From an uncultured beta proteobacterium (GTDB taxonomy: Bacteria; Pseudomonadota; Gammaproteobacteria; Burkholderiales; Burkholderiaceae_C), in the NCBI GenBank assembly GCA_903914985.1, contig CAIWRE010000251.1:1-26559 (forward strand): DNA of 26,559 nucleotides, written 5' to 3'. Both the position numbers and the translations under genes were made by a program. The first letter of the stretch is position 1, and every line of letters starts with the position of its first letter. The notes below the pieces were generated by a model, which saw only the letters and a list, made by a program, of their open reading frames with translations, ran no database searches and was not told the origin of the DNA. Of this stretch, positions 8,022-15,694 are shown in pieces.

Positions 8022-8048
8022 TCAAGTTTTTCCCAGAGCTGTCGATTT
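8022..8048 (+). promoter_or_regulatory. Sigma-28 (FliA) promoter of flgM
   Basis: TCAAGTTT (8022-8029), an 11-base spacer, and GTCGATTT (8041-8048) match the FliA consensus TAAAGTTT-N11-GCCGATAA in layout and most key bases. It lies about 50 bases before flgM. A sigma-28 promoter here gives the well-known loop in which the anti-sigma factor is made by the sigma factor it restrains. Confidence 0.8.
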
Positions 8049-8099
8049 ACTGAGTAATAAACCCATTTGACTGACTGAAGTTACCAAAGCGAGCCCACC

Positions 8100-8438
8100 A
8101 TGACAGACGCCATCAACCCCTTCTCCCGGCCGGCCGCGTCAGATCTTCTTGCGCGCAAGGCCTTGGACAAGCTCTCCCTCGCGACCAGCGCGGCCACGTC
8201 GGCGGGTGCTCCGGTGCTGCCGGAAGTGGCCCTGGCTGCCAGCAAGTCGGCCGCTGCGGCCCAGGGTGCCGATGTGGCGGGTTTTAATGAAATCAAAGCC
8301 CGCCTGAAGCAAGAGCCGGACTTTGACCGGGCCAAGGTGGATGCCATCAAGGAATCGATCGCCAACGGCCAGTACCCGCTCAACCCCCGCCGGATCGCCG
8401 AGAGCTTTGTCGGCTTGGAGCAGATGATCGGCCAATGA
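8100..8438 (+). CDS. flgM: Anti-sigma-28 factor FlgM
   Basis: A 112-residue FlgM. It binds FliA (sigma-28) in the cytoplasm until the hook is finished and is then exported, releasing late-gene expression. The N-terminus (MTDAINPFSRPA) is flexible and Ala/Ser-rich as usual. The C-terminal sigma-binding part carries the signature helices RAKVDAIKESIANGQYPLNP and RRIAESFVGLEQMI. Length is slightly above the enteric ~97 residues. It is preceded by its own sigma-28 promoter and followed after 22 bases by flgN, the usual pair. Confidence 0.96.
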   Translation: MTDAINPFSRPAASDLLARKALDKLSLATSAATSAGAPVLPEVALAASKSAAAAQGADVAGFNEIKARLKQEPDFDRAKVDAIKESIANGQYPLNPRRIAESFVGLEQMIGQ

Positions 8439-8460
8439 TCCTAACCGCCGAGCATTCACA

Positions 8461-8850
8461 TTGACCGATCCAGTGGCTTACGCCAAGCAGCTTGCCGACC
8501 AGTTGGAGCAGATGCTGGAGCAAGAATTTGAAACCCTGCGCACCCAGGAAATCGACCAGTTCGAATTGATCCAGCCGGTGAAAACCGAGTTGCTGGAGGA
8601 AATCACACGCCTGGCGCCCTCCGCGAACGATATTCAAGTGTTGCCGGAGTGGCAGGAATTTCGCAACACCATGATTCTGTGCCGCGACCTGCACCGGCGC
8701 AATGCCGTGCTGATGGAACGCAAGCTCGAGGCGATCCGCGGAACCTTGGAGAGTTTGCGGTCGGAAGACCCATCCAGTTCGGTCGAGGTCTATGACCGTT
8801 TAGGACACGTTTCCCGTTTCGGACGCAAGTCCGGCTACAGCGACGCCTGA
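8461..8850 (+). CDS. flgN: FlgN-family export chaperone (TTG start)
   Basis: A 129-residue, largely helical and acidic protein of the FlgN type, the chaperone for the hook-filament junction proteins FlgK and FlgL. Features include the N-terminal helix YAKQLADQLEQMLEQEFETL and a later conserved-looking helix (FRNTMILCRDLHRRNAVLME). Position directly after flgM is typical. The start is TTG at 8461; no in-frame ATG lies between the flgM stop and it, and the next Met is residue 18, inside the first helix. No strong ribosome site is seen, so coupling to flgM is likely. The 3' end overlaps the end of the opposite-strand flhX-like gene by 16 bases. Confidence 0.9.
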   Translation: MTDPVAYAKQLADQLEQMLEQEFETLRTQEIDQFELIQPVKTELLEEITRLAPSANDIQVLPEWQEFRNTMILCRDLHRRNAVLMERKLEAIRGTLESLRSEDPSSSVEVYDRLGHVSRFGRKSGYSDA

Positions 8851-9161
8851 CCCTCTTCGGCGCTCACGGTCTCCTCTGCAGGCACCGCGTCCAAGCTCTC
8901 GTCGCCCGGGCGCATGCCCTTGAGCCAGTACACCCACGACAAAATGACTGCCACGGCGGTATAGAGCTCCGGTGGCACTTCCTGATCTACGTCCAGGCGG
9001 CTGAGCAAGGCCAAAAGCGCCGGATCCTGGGTAATGAACACGCCGTTGGCACGGGCTTCGGCGATCATCTCGAGCGCCAGTTCGTCCTCTGCCTTGGCCG
9101 TGACCATGGGCGCGGCGTGGTTGCCGTATTCCAAGGCAATGGCCTGGCGGCGCGCACTCAT
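8835..9161 (-). CDS. flhX: FlhB C-terminal-domain protein (FlhX/FhlB-like), start at 9161
   Basis: A 108-residue protein resembling the cytoplasmic domain of FlhB downstream of the autocleavage site: AIALEYGNHAAPMVTAKAED, then AEARANGVFITQDPALLALL and PPELYTAVAVILSWVYWLKG. It lacks the transmembrane part and the Asn-Pro cleavage motif. Such FlhX/FhlB proteins are known to stand in for the cleaved FlhB tail in export-specificity switching, and are often encoded after fliK as here. The ATG at 9161 overlaps the fliK stop by 4 bases (ATGA), which settles the start; the longer frame to 9341 is out-of-frame fliK. Its end overlaps flgN tail to tail. Symbol given by family, not proven orthology. Confidence 0.88.
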   Translation of the reverse strand: MSARRQAIALEYGNHAAPMVTAKAEDELALEMIAEARANGVFITQDPALLALLSRLDVDQEVPPELYTAVAVILSWVYWLKGMRPGDESLDAVPAEETVSAEEGQASL

Positions 9162-10444
9162 ACCCGGAAGTCCAGTACGGTGCCAGGCATCGCCTGGGGC
9201 TGAACCACGGACGGCGCCGAGGGCCGTGCCCCGGCAAAGGCCTGAAACGAGCGCATGGCCAGCCCGGCTTCGCTCAGGTTTTGGCGCAAAGCATCCGCAC
9301 CTTCCCGCGCCAGGGCCACCACAGAAGGACGCAGCGCCCACATGGACAAGTCCAAATGGCTCTCACCGTGCAAGTCGGCCTTGAGCCACAGCTCGCCGAA
9401 GTCCTGGCTGTCCGAGTGCGCACTCACGGTGTAGACGGGATCCCGCCCTGCCTCTTGCGCTTCGCGTTCAAAGCGCAACTCCACGGGGGATTGGTTGGTA
9501 AACGGCAGGACGACCGACATGGCCATGGCACCGTCACCCTGGGCGCGCACCGCGCCGATTTGCGCTGCATCCAGATCGCCGAGCGCGCGTTTGAGGCGGT
9601 GCACCTCGGGCCCGTGGTCTTCGCCTGCATCCACCATGGCCTTGAGCAGCTGGTGCAGCAACTGTTTGGGATCGAGCGGTGCCGGGTTGCGAATGCGCCC
9701 CAGGCCGGTCTCAGAACCCATGGCGCTGATCAGGGCCTGCCGGACCGCCTCCGGCGTGAGCCGCTCGGGTGACAGGCGCATGGCTTGCCATTGGTCCTGC
9801 AATTGCAGCTGCAACTGCCCTTGCACCTGGGGCGAGGTGGAAATTTTGGCCAGCACGGCATCGAGTCCCTCGCCGGGCTCAAACAACTCGCGCAGGTCGG
9901 GCATGCCAGGTTCGCGGTAGAACAGGCTTGCCAGGCGTGAGAAAACGCCTGTGAATCCGGCAAACGGCAGGGCGACGGCACCGCCGGTTCGGCTGAGTTC
10001 GGCCAGCGCAATCGCGGTCACCGCATTGGTTGCGGGCGCGGGTACCGTGGCAGGCGTGGGCGTCTTTGCGCTGATTTCAGGCGCATAAGGCGTGGCGGTT
10101 TGTGCCGTCGTTGGGCCGGGCGCGTTGTTGGCCAGCGGGAAGGGCGTCTTGGCTGCCGGGCCCAGCAGCTGCAGCGTCACACTGCCGTCCGCGTGGCTCT
10201 GCACCTGGAAACTCAGGCGCTGGCCGACCTCCCAGCCGTTGCCGCGTGGCACGCCGATTTGCCGCCCGCGCAGCAGGAGCGCCAATTGCTCGCCCTGCGA
10301 CTGCACTGTGGCCTGTACGATTTGTCCGTCTTTAAGTTCCAGCGCGCGCGCAGTGACCGCCTCGACCAGAGGAACTGAGGCCTGGCCTTGCAAAAACGGG
10401 GGATTGAGCCGAGCCGGTGCTGTGCTCTCGGCGACGGCAATCAC
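9158..10444 (-). CDS. fliK: Flagellar hook-length control protein FliK
   Basis: A 428-residue FliK-type protein, the ruler that measures the hook and triggers the FlhB specificity switch. The variable N-terminal and middle parts are rich in Ala, Pro, Gln and Thr (for example residues about 95-145), typical of FliK. The conserved C-terminal hook-control domain is at about residues 325-410: SPVELRFEREAQEAG, FGELWLKADLHGESHLDLSM and ALRQNLSEAGLAMRSFQ. The 5' end overlaps the upstream membrane-protein gene by 4 bases and the 3' end overlaps flhX by 4 bases, so the three are probably translationally coupled. No signal peptide, consistent with type III export. Confidence 0.92.
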   Translation of the reverse strand: MIAVAESTAPARLNPPFLQGQASVPLVEAVTARALELKDGQIVQATVQSQGEQLALLLRGRQIGVPRGNGWEVGQRLSFQVQSHADGSVTLQLLGPAAKTPFPLANNAPGPTTAQTATPYAPEISAKTPTPATVPAPATNAVTAIALAELSRTGGAVALPFAGFTGVFSRLASLFYREPGMPDLRELFEPGEGLDAVLAKISTSPQVQGQLQLQLQDQWQAMRLSPERLTPEAVRQALISAMGSETGLGRIRNPAPLDPKQLLHQLLKAMVDAGEDHGPEVHRLKRALGDLDAAQIGAVRAQGDGAMAMSVVLPFTNQSPVELRFEREAQEAGRDPVYTVSAHSDSQDFGELWLKADLHGESHLDLSMWALRPSVVALAREGADALRQNLSEAGLAMRSFQAFAGARPSAPSVVQPQAMPGTVLDFRV

Positions 10445-10935
10445 GGGAACTGAACCCAGCGCTTGCGCTCTTCGACCGTCGATGGCGTGACGCGGGGTGG
10501 CTGGTCCGGTTCCACGACCGGCGTGGCGCGCGCGCCCAAATGGATGCGCAACAACTCGTCATGGTCCGGCACGGTGAGCGGCACGCCTTTGCGCAGCTTG
10601 GGAACTTTTCCCGGAACAAAGGCCTGCGGGTTTTGTGACATAAAGGCCTGTCGCAGCAGTTCGATTTTCAATGGGCTGCCCGGCAAGGTGTGCTCAATCA
10701 CCTGGTCCAAAGTCTCTTTGGGCTTGGGCTGGTAGCTGCGTGGCACCGCAGCGACGGGTGCGCGCACGGCCTGCTCGGGCGCGGCCGTACTCTGGGATGC
10801 GCGGCCGATGCCTGGCACCACACAGCCGCAAACGCCCACCAGCAGCAGCGTCCACAGACCTTGGGCCGCCATGCCGTAGAGGGCGGCGGGCGGGGTTTGG
10901 CGCAAAAGGCTTGGCATGGAGGGGTTCCTGATCAA
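10441..10935 (-). CDS. Small membrane-anchored protein with LysM/FimV-like domain
   Basis: A 164-residue protein. Residues about 19-42 form one hydrophobic segment (GLWTLLLVGVCGCVV), either an N-terminal anchor or an imperfect lipoprotein signal (VCGC). Residues 74-130 resemble the LysM-like N-terminal domain of FimV-type proteins: KETLDQVIEHTLPG, then LRQAFMSQNPQAFVPGKVPK and LRKGVPLTVPDHD. The L-R-x-A-x-x-x-x-NP-x-AF...L-x-x-G-x-x-L-x-x-P pattern is the reason for the call. The C-terminus is charged and Pro-rich. It sits 18 bases after flgT and overlaps fliK by 4 bases. A periplasmic, wall-contacting role beside FlgP/FlgT is plausible but inferred. Start could be Met7 instead of Met1. Confidence 0.7.
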   Translation of the reverse strand: MIRNPSMPSLLRQTPPAALYGMAAQGLWTLLLVGVCGCVVPGIGRASQSTAAPEQAVRAPVAAVPRSYQPKPKETLDQVIEHTLPGSPLKIELLRQAFMSQNPQAFVPGKVPKLRKGVPLTVPDHDELLRIHLGARATPVVEPDQPPRVTPSTVEERKRWVQFP

Positions 10936-10953
10936 AGAGGTGGGCCGGGGGCT

Positions 10954-12126
10954 TTAGCGTATGGCGTCGGCCGACCACGCGCTCCAGCTGGTTTGGACGC
11001 TTTGGCCATTGCCTGCCACCGCTTTGAGCTGGGCTGAATAGCTCCCCACGGATTGCACTTTGGCCAGCACGGTCTGCGTCGCAGCGCCGGGATTGAGCGC
11101 GCCTTGCACCGCGTTCTGGTCATGGGCCAGCACCCACTCGTCGCCGACCCGCACCCCGGCGACACTCCCGGCGTTCACGCGCAACTGGGCGCCAGCGGCC
11201 TGGGTCACGTCTGCAATGACCGGCAGGCAGGCCAAGCGTTGCTGCAGGGCCAGGCTCCAAGCGGTGACTTGCTGCGCGACCTGGACACGTGCCGACGGAC
11301 TCAGGCTTGCGGGCCCCCAGTTGTCTTCTCCGGTTCGCAGGACCAGGTGGGCTGTGCTTTGCAACAGGGGCTGCAGTTGTTTGCGCGCGGTAAGCGTCAT
11401 GCGAAGCTGCAGGATGACTCCCGGCACTTGCAGGGCAGGAAATGCCGGCAGCGGCGCCTCAGCGCGACCCCCGCGTGGTGCGGGGTCACCCGGGACTTTG
11501 GAATCCAAAGCGACGACGTCAAACTTGAGCAGCCAGGGCAGCTCGTCTTTGCCCGACCCCAGCAGCGCATTTTCGTAGCTGGAGCGGGCTTCCTGAGGAG
11601 ACCGTTCCACCAAGCGCCATTGCGCACTCTGTGCACCGGCGAGTTGCAACTGCGCCATGACGCTGGCCTGCAAAGCGTCCACCACGGGCGCACTGTCGGC
11701 GTCCAGGGCGGTAAGGGTGGTCCATCGCCAGCCCAGCACATGCTGCAATTGCCCCTTGGCCAGCGGCTTGCACTGGACCGGCGTTTTGCCGAGGGCGGCA
11801 GGCTTCGCGTCGGTACTTTCGGCGTTTTCCCATTCCAGTTTGGCGCTGGCCTCTCCCTGGGCGTCGGTGTTGTAGGCCAGCACGCGCACGCCGCGCACGC
11901 GCATACCGGCGCGAAAGGCGCTGAGCTCCTGCAATGCACCATTGCCGTCGATCCACTGGGTGCTCGTCACCTGCGTCGGACCGTCCAAGGCGGCCTGCAC
12001 CAGGCCTTTGCGGATGGCGGCAAGCTTGTCCTCAGGTGACAGACTCTGGGCCCATAAGGTGCCGGCGGCCACCAGCAGGGCGGTGGCCGCTGCGGCACGC
12101 CGGACCGGAGCAGGGGGCATACGCAT
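10954..12126 (-). CDS. flgT: FlgT-like flagellar assembly protein (outer-ring component)
   Basis: A 390-residue secreted protein resembling FlgT, which in Vibrio forms the H ring around the basal body with FlgO and FlgP. Residues 1-26 are a signal peptide (RRAAAATALLVAAGTLWA). Residues about 30-110 match the FlgT N-terminal fold: KLAAIRKGLVQAAL, then LQELSAFRAGMRVRGVRVL. The middle (about 120-300) is variable. The C-terminal part (about 300-390) has the short beta domain with LRVNAGSVAGVRVGDEWVLA, a strong FlgT C-domain-like signature. It starts 8 bases after flgP. No proper Shine-Dalgarno is seen, so coupling to flgP is likely. Assignment rests on architecture and the flgP neighbour; overall similarity is probably low. 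Confidence 0.78.
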   Translation of the reverse strand: MRMPPAPVRRAAAATALLVAAGTLWAQSLSPEDKLAAIRKGLVQAALDGPTQVTSTQWIDGNGALQELSAFRAGMRVRGVRVLAYNTDAQGEASAKLEWENAESTDAKPAALGKTPVQCKPLAKGQLQHVLGWRWTTLTALDADSAPVVDALQASVMAQLQLAGAQSAQWRLVERSPQEARSSYENALLGSGKDELPWLLKFDVVALDSKVPGDPAPRGGRAEAPLPAFPALQVPGVILQLRMTLTARKQLQPLLQSTAHLVLRTGEDNWGPASLSPSARVQVAQQVTAWSLALQQRLACLPVIADVTQAAGAQLRVNAGSVAGVRVGDEWVLAHDQNAVQGALNPGAATQTVLAKVQSVGSYSAQLKAVAGNGQSVQTSWSAWSADAIR

Positions 12127-12134
12127 CAGGAGGC

Positions 12135-12650
12135 CTATTTGTTTTTCGATGCCAATTGACCTAAGTACAGCATGCGCAGGTCTTGCACCGTGGATTTGTC
12201 CAGTGACAACGTCGTCTCATAGGTGTCGTCACCTGCCGGAGTGATGCTGACCAGCGTGGCGCCATAAATGACACCTTCGACCTTGCTGCGGAAGGTGTCG
12301 TTTTGCACCACCATATCGGCCACCGTGGCCGTGGCGTCCATGCGCAGGCCATACACCTGCTCGGTCAGCGACCGGTAGGCGTCGAGCTTGGCGGCACGAA
12401 TGGCCAGCAGGCGCTGCTGTGCCGGGACGCGGTGGTTTTGCACGCTGATCACGGCATAACCGGTGGCGGTCAGTGCCTCGCGCTTTTCGACCAAAGGAAG
12501 GCTGGAGAGGGGTATTTCCACATTCGACGTTGCCGCACTGGCGACAGCGGGCGCGCCGGACGGACTGGCAGCCATGGGCAGCGATTGGCAGGCGCAAAGC
12601 GTTGCCACGGCCACGGCAAGGGCCATTTTGACGGGGAGCAGGCGGTTCAT
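12135..12650 (-). CDS. flgP: FlgP-like outer-membrane lipoprotein (LPP20 family)
   Basis: A 171-residue lipoprotein. The signal MALAVAVATLCAC ends in an LCAC lipobox, with the modified Cys at residue 21. Residues about 60-165 match the LPP20/FlgP family: ALTATGYAVISVQNHRVPAQ, RAAKLDAYRSLTEQVYGLRM, and VEGVIYGATLVSITPAGDD. FlgP forms an outer-membrane-associated disk around the basal body in Campylobacter and contributes to the H ring in Vibrio. It is the first gene of a five-gene unit (flgP-flgT-LysM/FimV-like-fliK-flhX) and has its own sigma-28 promoter just upstream. Family call is strong; exact structural role in this organism is inferred. Confidence 0.88.
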   Translation of the reverse strand: MNRLLPVKMALAVAVATLCACQSLPMAASPSGAPAVASAATSNVEIPLSSLPLVEKREALTATGYAVISVQNHRVPAQQRLLAIRAAKLDAYRSLTEQVYGLRMDATATVADMVVQNDTFRSKVEGVIYGATLVSITPAGDDTYETTLSLDKSTVQDLRMLYLGQLASKNK

Positions 12651-12680
12651 AGCAGGGTCCTTAGAAGGGGTCTCCCCTCA

Positions 12681-12707
12681 GTATCGACACCAGGCCACAA
12701 AGCTTGA
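12681..12707 (-). promoter_or_regulatory. Sigma-28 (FliA) promoter of the flgP operon
   Basis: On the minus strand TCAAGCTT (12707-12700), an 11-base spacer and GTCGATAC (12688-12681) match the FliA layout and closely resemble the flgM promoter in this window. It lies about 30 bases before flgP. It implies late, FlgM-controlled expression of flgP, flgT, the LysM/FimV-like gene, fliK and flhX. Confidence 0.8.
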
Positions 12708-12759
12708 GGGCCGCTGGCTTTGCGCTCGGGCACCCCGACCCGCAGACTTCGGGGGTCTT

Positions 12760-15351
12760 TCAGGCCGCCTTGCGCAGGTCCGCTTCAGGCCCGGCACCGG
12801 CTTGCGGCGGTGCCGTCGAGCCAGGTGTTGAGGCCAAAGCCGGTGCAGTTGCCTGACCGGCAGCTGCCTGGTACCAGCGCAGGGCCTGCGCGTAGTCTTG
12901 CGCCGTGCCTTGGCCGTTGGCGTACATAGAACCCAGGCTGAATTGCGCCGCGCTGTCGCCCAGCCCGGCCGCTTGCAGGTAGCAGTGCAAGGCCCGCTCC
13001 AGGTCCTGCGCAACATGCTCACCCCGGAAATGCAGATGCCCCAGTTGGTACCAGGCGCGTGCGTCGCCTTGTTCGCTGGCCTGTTCCAGCAGCGCCAGGG
13101 CCTGCGCGCCTTCCTGGGCATCACACAGGCCTGCCAGTTGCACCAAGGCGGGTGCATAGCCCAGTGCGCCAGCGCGCCCGAAACTGAGTTTGGCCTGCTG
13201 CAAGTCCTTGGGCAGAACCACGCCTTGCAGTCGCATTTGACCGAGGTTGTAGTGCGCCAGCGCGTCGTCCTGGTCGGCCGCGGTTTGCAGGTGCATCAGC
13301 GCCTGGCCAGCGCCCTCCGAGCCGGGGGAAGAGGCGGCTTGCTGTAACAGTAGCACCCCCAGATTGGTGTGGGCGGCGGCTATTTGGCCTTTGACTGCGC
13401 GGGCATAGCACTGGGCCGCGCGTGCGGGATCGCGCGGTGTGCCCAAGCCTTGGGCGTGCATCAGGCCCAGGTTATAGGCGGCACTCGGGTCGCCTTGGTC
13501 TGCCGCTTGCTGGTACACCTGCAGCTGACGGCCGTAGTCCGGCATGGTTTTCAGGCCTTGGGCCTGCAAGAGCCGCAGTTGGTAGAGGGCTGCAGGGTGG
13601 TCCTGATCGGCCGCTTTTTGCAGCCAGCGCAAAGCGGCCATTTCATCACTTGGCACTGCACCGCCCGCGTGCAAAAGCATGCCAGCGGCGTACTGGGCCA
13701 AGGCGTCCCCCTGTCCCGCCGCCTGCACGTACAAAGCCAATGCAGCGCCGAGGTCTTGCTCGACACCCACGCCTAAGGCGTACAGCACCCCCAGGTTGTG
13801 CTGGGCCCAAACGTTGCCGAGGTCGGCGCTGGCCTGGTAGTAACGCAGCGCTGCGTCGCGCACCTCCGGCGGCTCGTCGGCCGAGAAGGCCAGTCGCGGC
13901 GTGGTTTGCGGCGTCGCCAGCGCATCGTGCATGCAGCCCAGGTTGAACAAAGCGTCGCTGACACCCAGTTCTGCGGCGCTGTGCAGCCAGGCCAGCGACT
14001 GCGCGGTGTCTACCGCCTGCGGTGCGCCCCAGGCCTGGGCCATGGCCGCGTTGAATTGCGCCAAAGGGTTGCCTTGCTCGGCAGCGCTGACCAGCAACTG
14101 CTGCGCGCGCTCCAGGTCCATGGTGGCACCCTGGCCTTGCAAATGCATCAGGCCCAGGTTGTATTGGGCCAGTGCGTCACCTTGGTCGGCGGCGAGTTGG
14201 TACCACTGGCGCGCCAGGGTGTGGTCCACGCTCACACCCAAACCGCCGTGGTACATCATGCCCAGATTGCACTGCGCCCGCGCGTCGCCCTGGTCGGCCG
14301 CATGGTGAAACCATTGCCGCGCCTGGGCCAGGTTTTGGGTCACACCCTGGCCGGCGCTGTACATGGCGCCCAGTTGAAATTGCGCGACGGCCAGACCCCG
14401 GTCTGCGGCCATTTGGTACCACTGCAGGGCTTCGGCATAGTCTTGCGCCACGCCATAGCCGTTGGCGCTCAGGGTCCCGAGGTTGAACTGCGCCGGGGCA
14501 TGGCCCAACGCAGCAGCGGAACGGTAATGGCCCAGCGCGCGCTCCAAGTCCGGCTCCGCACCGTTGTTCTGGGCGTGCCAGACGCCCAGGTTGTAATGGG
14601 CATCGGCGTGGCCCTGGTCCGCGGCCAAACCGAAATAATGCAAGGCGCCCTCGGAGTCCGGGCTGCCACCCTGACCCAGCGACAGCATGAGGCCCAGGTT
14701 GTATTGCGCCGGGGCATCGCCCTGGTTGGCCGCGAGCTGGTACCACTTGCGTGCCAGCACCGCATCGTGTTCTGCGCTTTTAGGGTTGGAAAGCAAGAGG
14801 CCCAGGTTGAACTGGGCATAGGTATGACCCTGGGCTGCAGCCGACTCAAACCACTTGCGCGCCTGGGTGTTGTCCGGTTCCACACCTTCGCCGCTCGCAT
14901 ACATGCAGGCCAGGTTGAATTGGGCGGTAGCGTGCCCCTGCAAAGCCGCGCGTTCAAACCACTGCGCCGCCTGGGATTGGTCTTGTGCCACGCCCTGGCC
15001 ATTGGCATACATAAAGGCCAGGTTGGTTTGCACATCGGGCAAGCCCTGGGCTGCGGCCAGCTGGTACCAGTGCAGGGCCTGGGCATAGTCCTGCGGCACA
15101 CCTTGTCCGTTGGCGTACATAAAGCCCAGGTTGTACTGGGCCGCGGCGTAGTCCTGCGCGGCCGCCAGCCGGTACCACTTCAGCGCTTCGGCGTAGTCCT
15201 GCACCACCCCCTGGCCGTTGGCGTACATAAAGCCCAGGTTGTTTTGCGCAGCGGCATAGTCCAACGATGCCAGCGGCCGGGAGATGCGCAGCGCATTGGC
15301 ATAGTCGCCCCGCCGGTAGGCGGCGTCGGCGTCGGACAGCAGATTATTCAA
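12760..15351 (-). CDS. Giant Sel1-repeat protein, about 22 repeats (TTG start)
   Basis: An 863-residue solenoid protein made almost wholly of 36-residue Sel1-like repeats (a TPR relative), about 22 copies between residues 35 and 831. The consensus is A-x-AQ-x-NLG-x-MYANGQGV-x-QDYA-x-AL-x-WY-x-x-AA. Repeats 1-11 and 22 are close to consensus; those between are more diverged. No signal peptide or membrane segment is seen, so it is probably cytoplasmic, likely a scaffold for protein contacts. The start is TTG at 15351; no in-frame ATG or GTG is available upstream before a stop. It sits 9 bases past the stop of a small ORF, suggesting coupling. The C-terminal tail is Ala/Pro-rich. Function unknown; Sel1 proteins generally assemble complexes. 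It lies just upstream of flgP, whose sigma-28 promoter begins beyond its end. Confidence 0.85.
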   Translation of the reverse strand: MNNLLSDADAAYRRGDYANALRISRPLASLDYAAAQNNLGFMYANGQGVVQDYAEALKWYRLAAAQDYAAAQYNLGFMYANGQGVPQDYAQALHWYQLAAAQGLPDVQTNLAFMYANGQGVAQDQSQAAQWFERAALQGHATAQFNLACMYASGEGVEPDNTQARKWFESAAAQGHTYAQFNLGLLLSNPKSAEHDAVLARKWYQLAANQGDAPAQYNLGLMLSLGQGGSPDSEGALHYFGLAADQGHADAHYNLGVWHAQNNGAEPDLERALGHYRSAAALGHAPAQFNLGTLSANGYGVAQDYAEALQWYQMAADRGLAVAQFQLGAMYSAGQGVTQNLAQARQWFHHAADQGDARAQCNLGMMYHGGLGVSVDHTLARQWYQLAADQGDALAQYNLGLMHLQGQGATMDLERAQQLLVSAAEQGNPLAQFNAAMAQAWGAPQAVDTAQSLAWLHSAAELGVSDALFNLGCMHDALATPQTTPRLAFSADEPPEVRDAALRYYQASADLGNVWAQHNLGVLYALGVGVEQDLGAALALYVQAAGQGDALAQYAAGMLLHAGGAVPSDEMAALRWLQKAADQDHPAALYQLRLLQAQGLKTMPDYGRQLQVYQQAADQGDPSAAYNLGLMHAQGLGTPRDPARAAQCYARAVKGQIAAAHTNLGVLLLQQAASSPGSEGAGQALMHLQTAADQDDALAHYNLGQMRLQGVVLPKDLQQAKLSFGRAGALGYAPALVQLAGLCDAQEGAQALALLEQASEQGDARAWYQLGHLHFRGEHVAQDLERALHCYLQAAGLGDSAAQFSLGSMYANGQGTAQDYAQALRWYQAAAGQATAPALASTPGSTAPPQAGAGPEADLRKAA
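12862..15249 (-). repeat. Tandem 108-base Sel1 coding repeats, about 22 units
   Basis: The DNA repeats with a 108-base period matching the 36-residue protein unit. The segment coding for FMYANGQG and the following QDYA recurs nearly unchanged at the 3' (start-proximal) side, for example around 15000, 15110 and 15220, so recent duplication or gene conversion is likely there. Confidence 0.8.
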
Positions 15352-15360
15352 AGCACGAAC

Positions 15361-15576
15361 TCATTGCTGCGGTTCCCGCAACGGGCCCAAGGCGTGGTGT
15401 TGCACCGGGTGGGACTGATGCTCCACGGCGTACAACTTTTGGCCATGGGGCACGTGGGCTTGCTGCGCGATGATGGGCGCCGTATGCGACGCAAACGCGG
15501 TGCTCAGGGGACGCGCGCCGGGCGCAGCCGCTTCGAGGTGCTGAGCGCCACTGGGGCGGTGTTTCACATCATTCAT
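15361..15576 (-). CDS. Small His-rich ORF, 71 aa, unknown function
   Basis: A possible small protein with 9 His in 71 residues and a Pro-rich end, no membrane segment and no recognised domain. Codon use has the same high-GC third-position bias as neighbouring genes, and AGGA lies about 7 bases before the ATG, which supports a real gene. Its stop is 9 bases before the TTG start of the giant Sel1 gene, so it may act in part as a coupling ORF. It follows the WDW-repeat gene by about 118 bases. Could be spurious; no homology is claimed. Confidence 0.45.
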   Translation of the reverse strand: MNDVKHRPSGAQHLEAAAPGARPLSTAFASHTAPIIAQQAHVPHGQKLYAVEHQSHPVQHHALGPLREPQQ

Positions 15577-15657
15577 GGCGGGTCCTGGTGGGTGTCGGTG
15601 TGGGGTGCGCGGGATGCAAGGGTCTGTTTTTTGACGATTTTCGCGTTATTTTTGATT

Positions 15658-15672
15658 CACGCAAACTGCGTG
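15658..15672 (-). terminator. Short hairpin downstream of the WDW-repeat gene
   Basis: A perfect 6-base inverted repeat (CACGCA and TGCGTG) with a 3-base loop lies about 22 bases after the WDW-gene stop, at the edge of an AT-rich patch (15626-15660). There is no T-run on the minus strand, so it is a weak terminator candidate. The AT-rich patch could instead hold a promoter for the downstream small ORF and Sel1 gene; no clear -10/-35 was recognised. Confidence 0.3.
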
Positions 15673-15694
15673 CCAAATTTCTTTTGCCCGGCGT

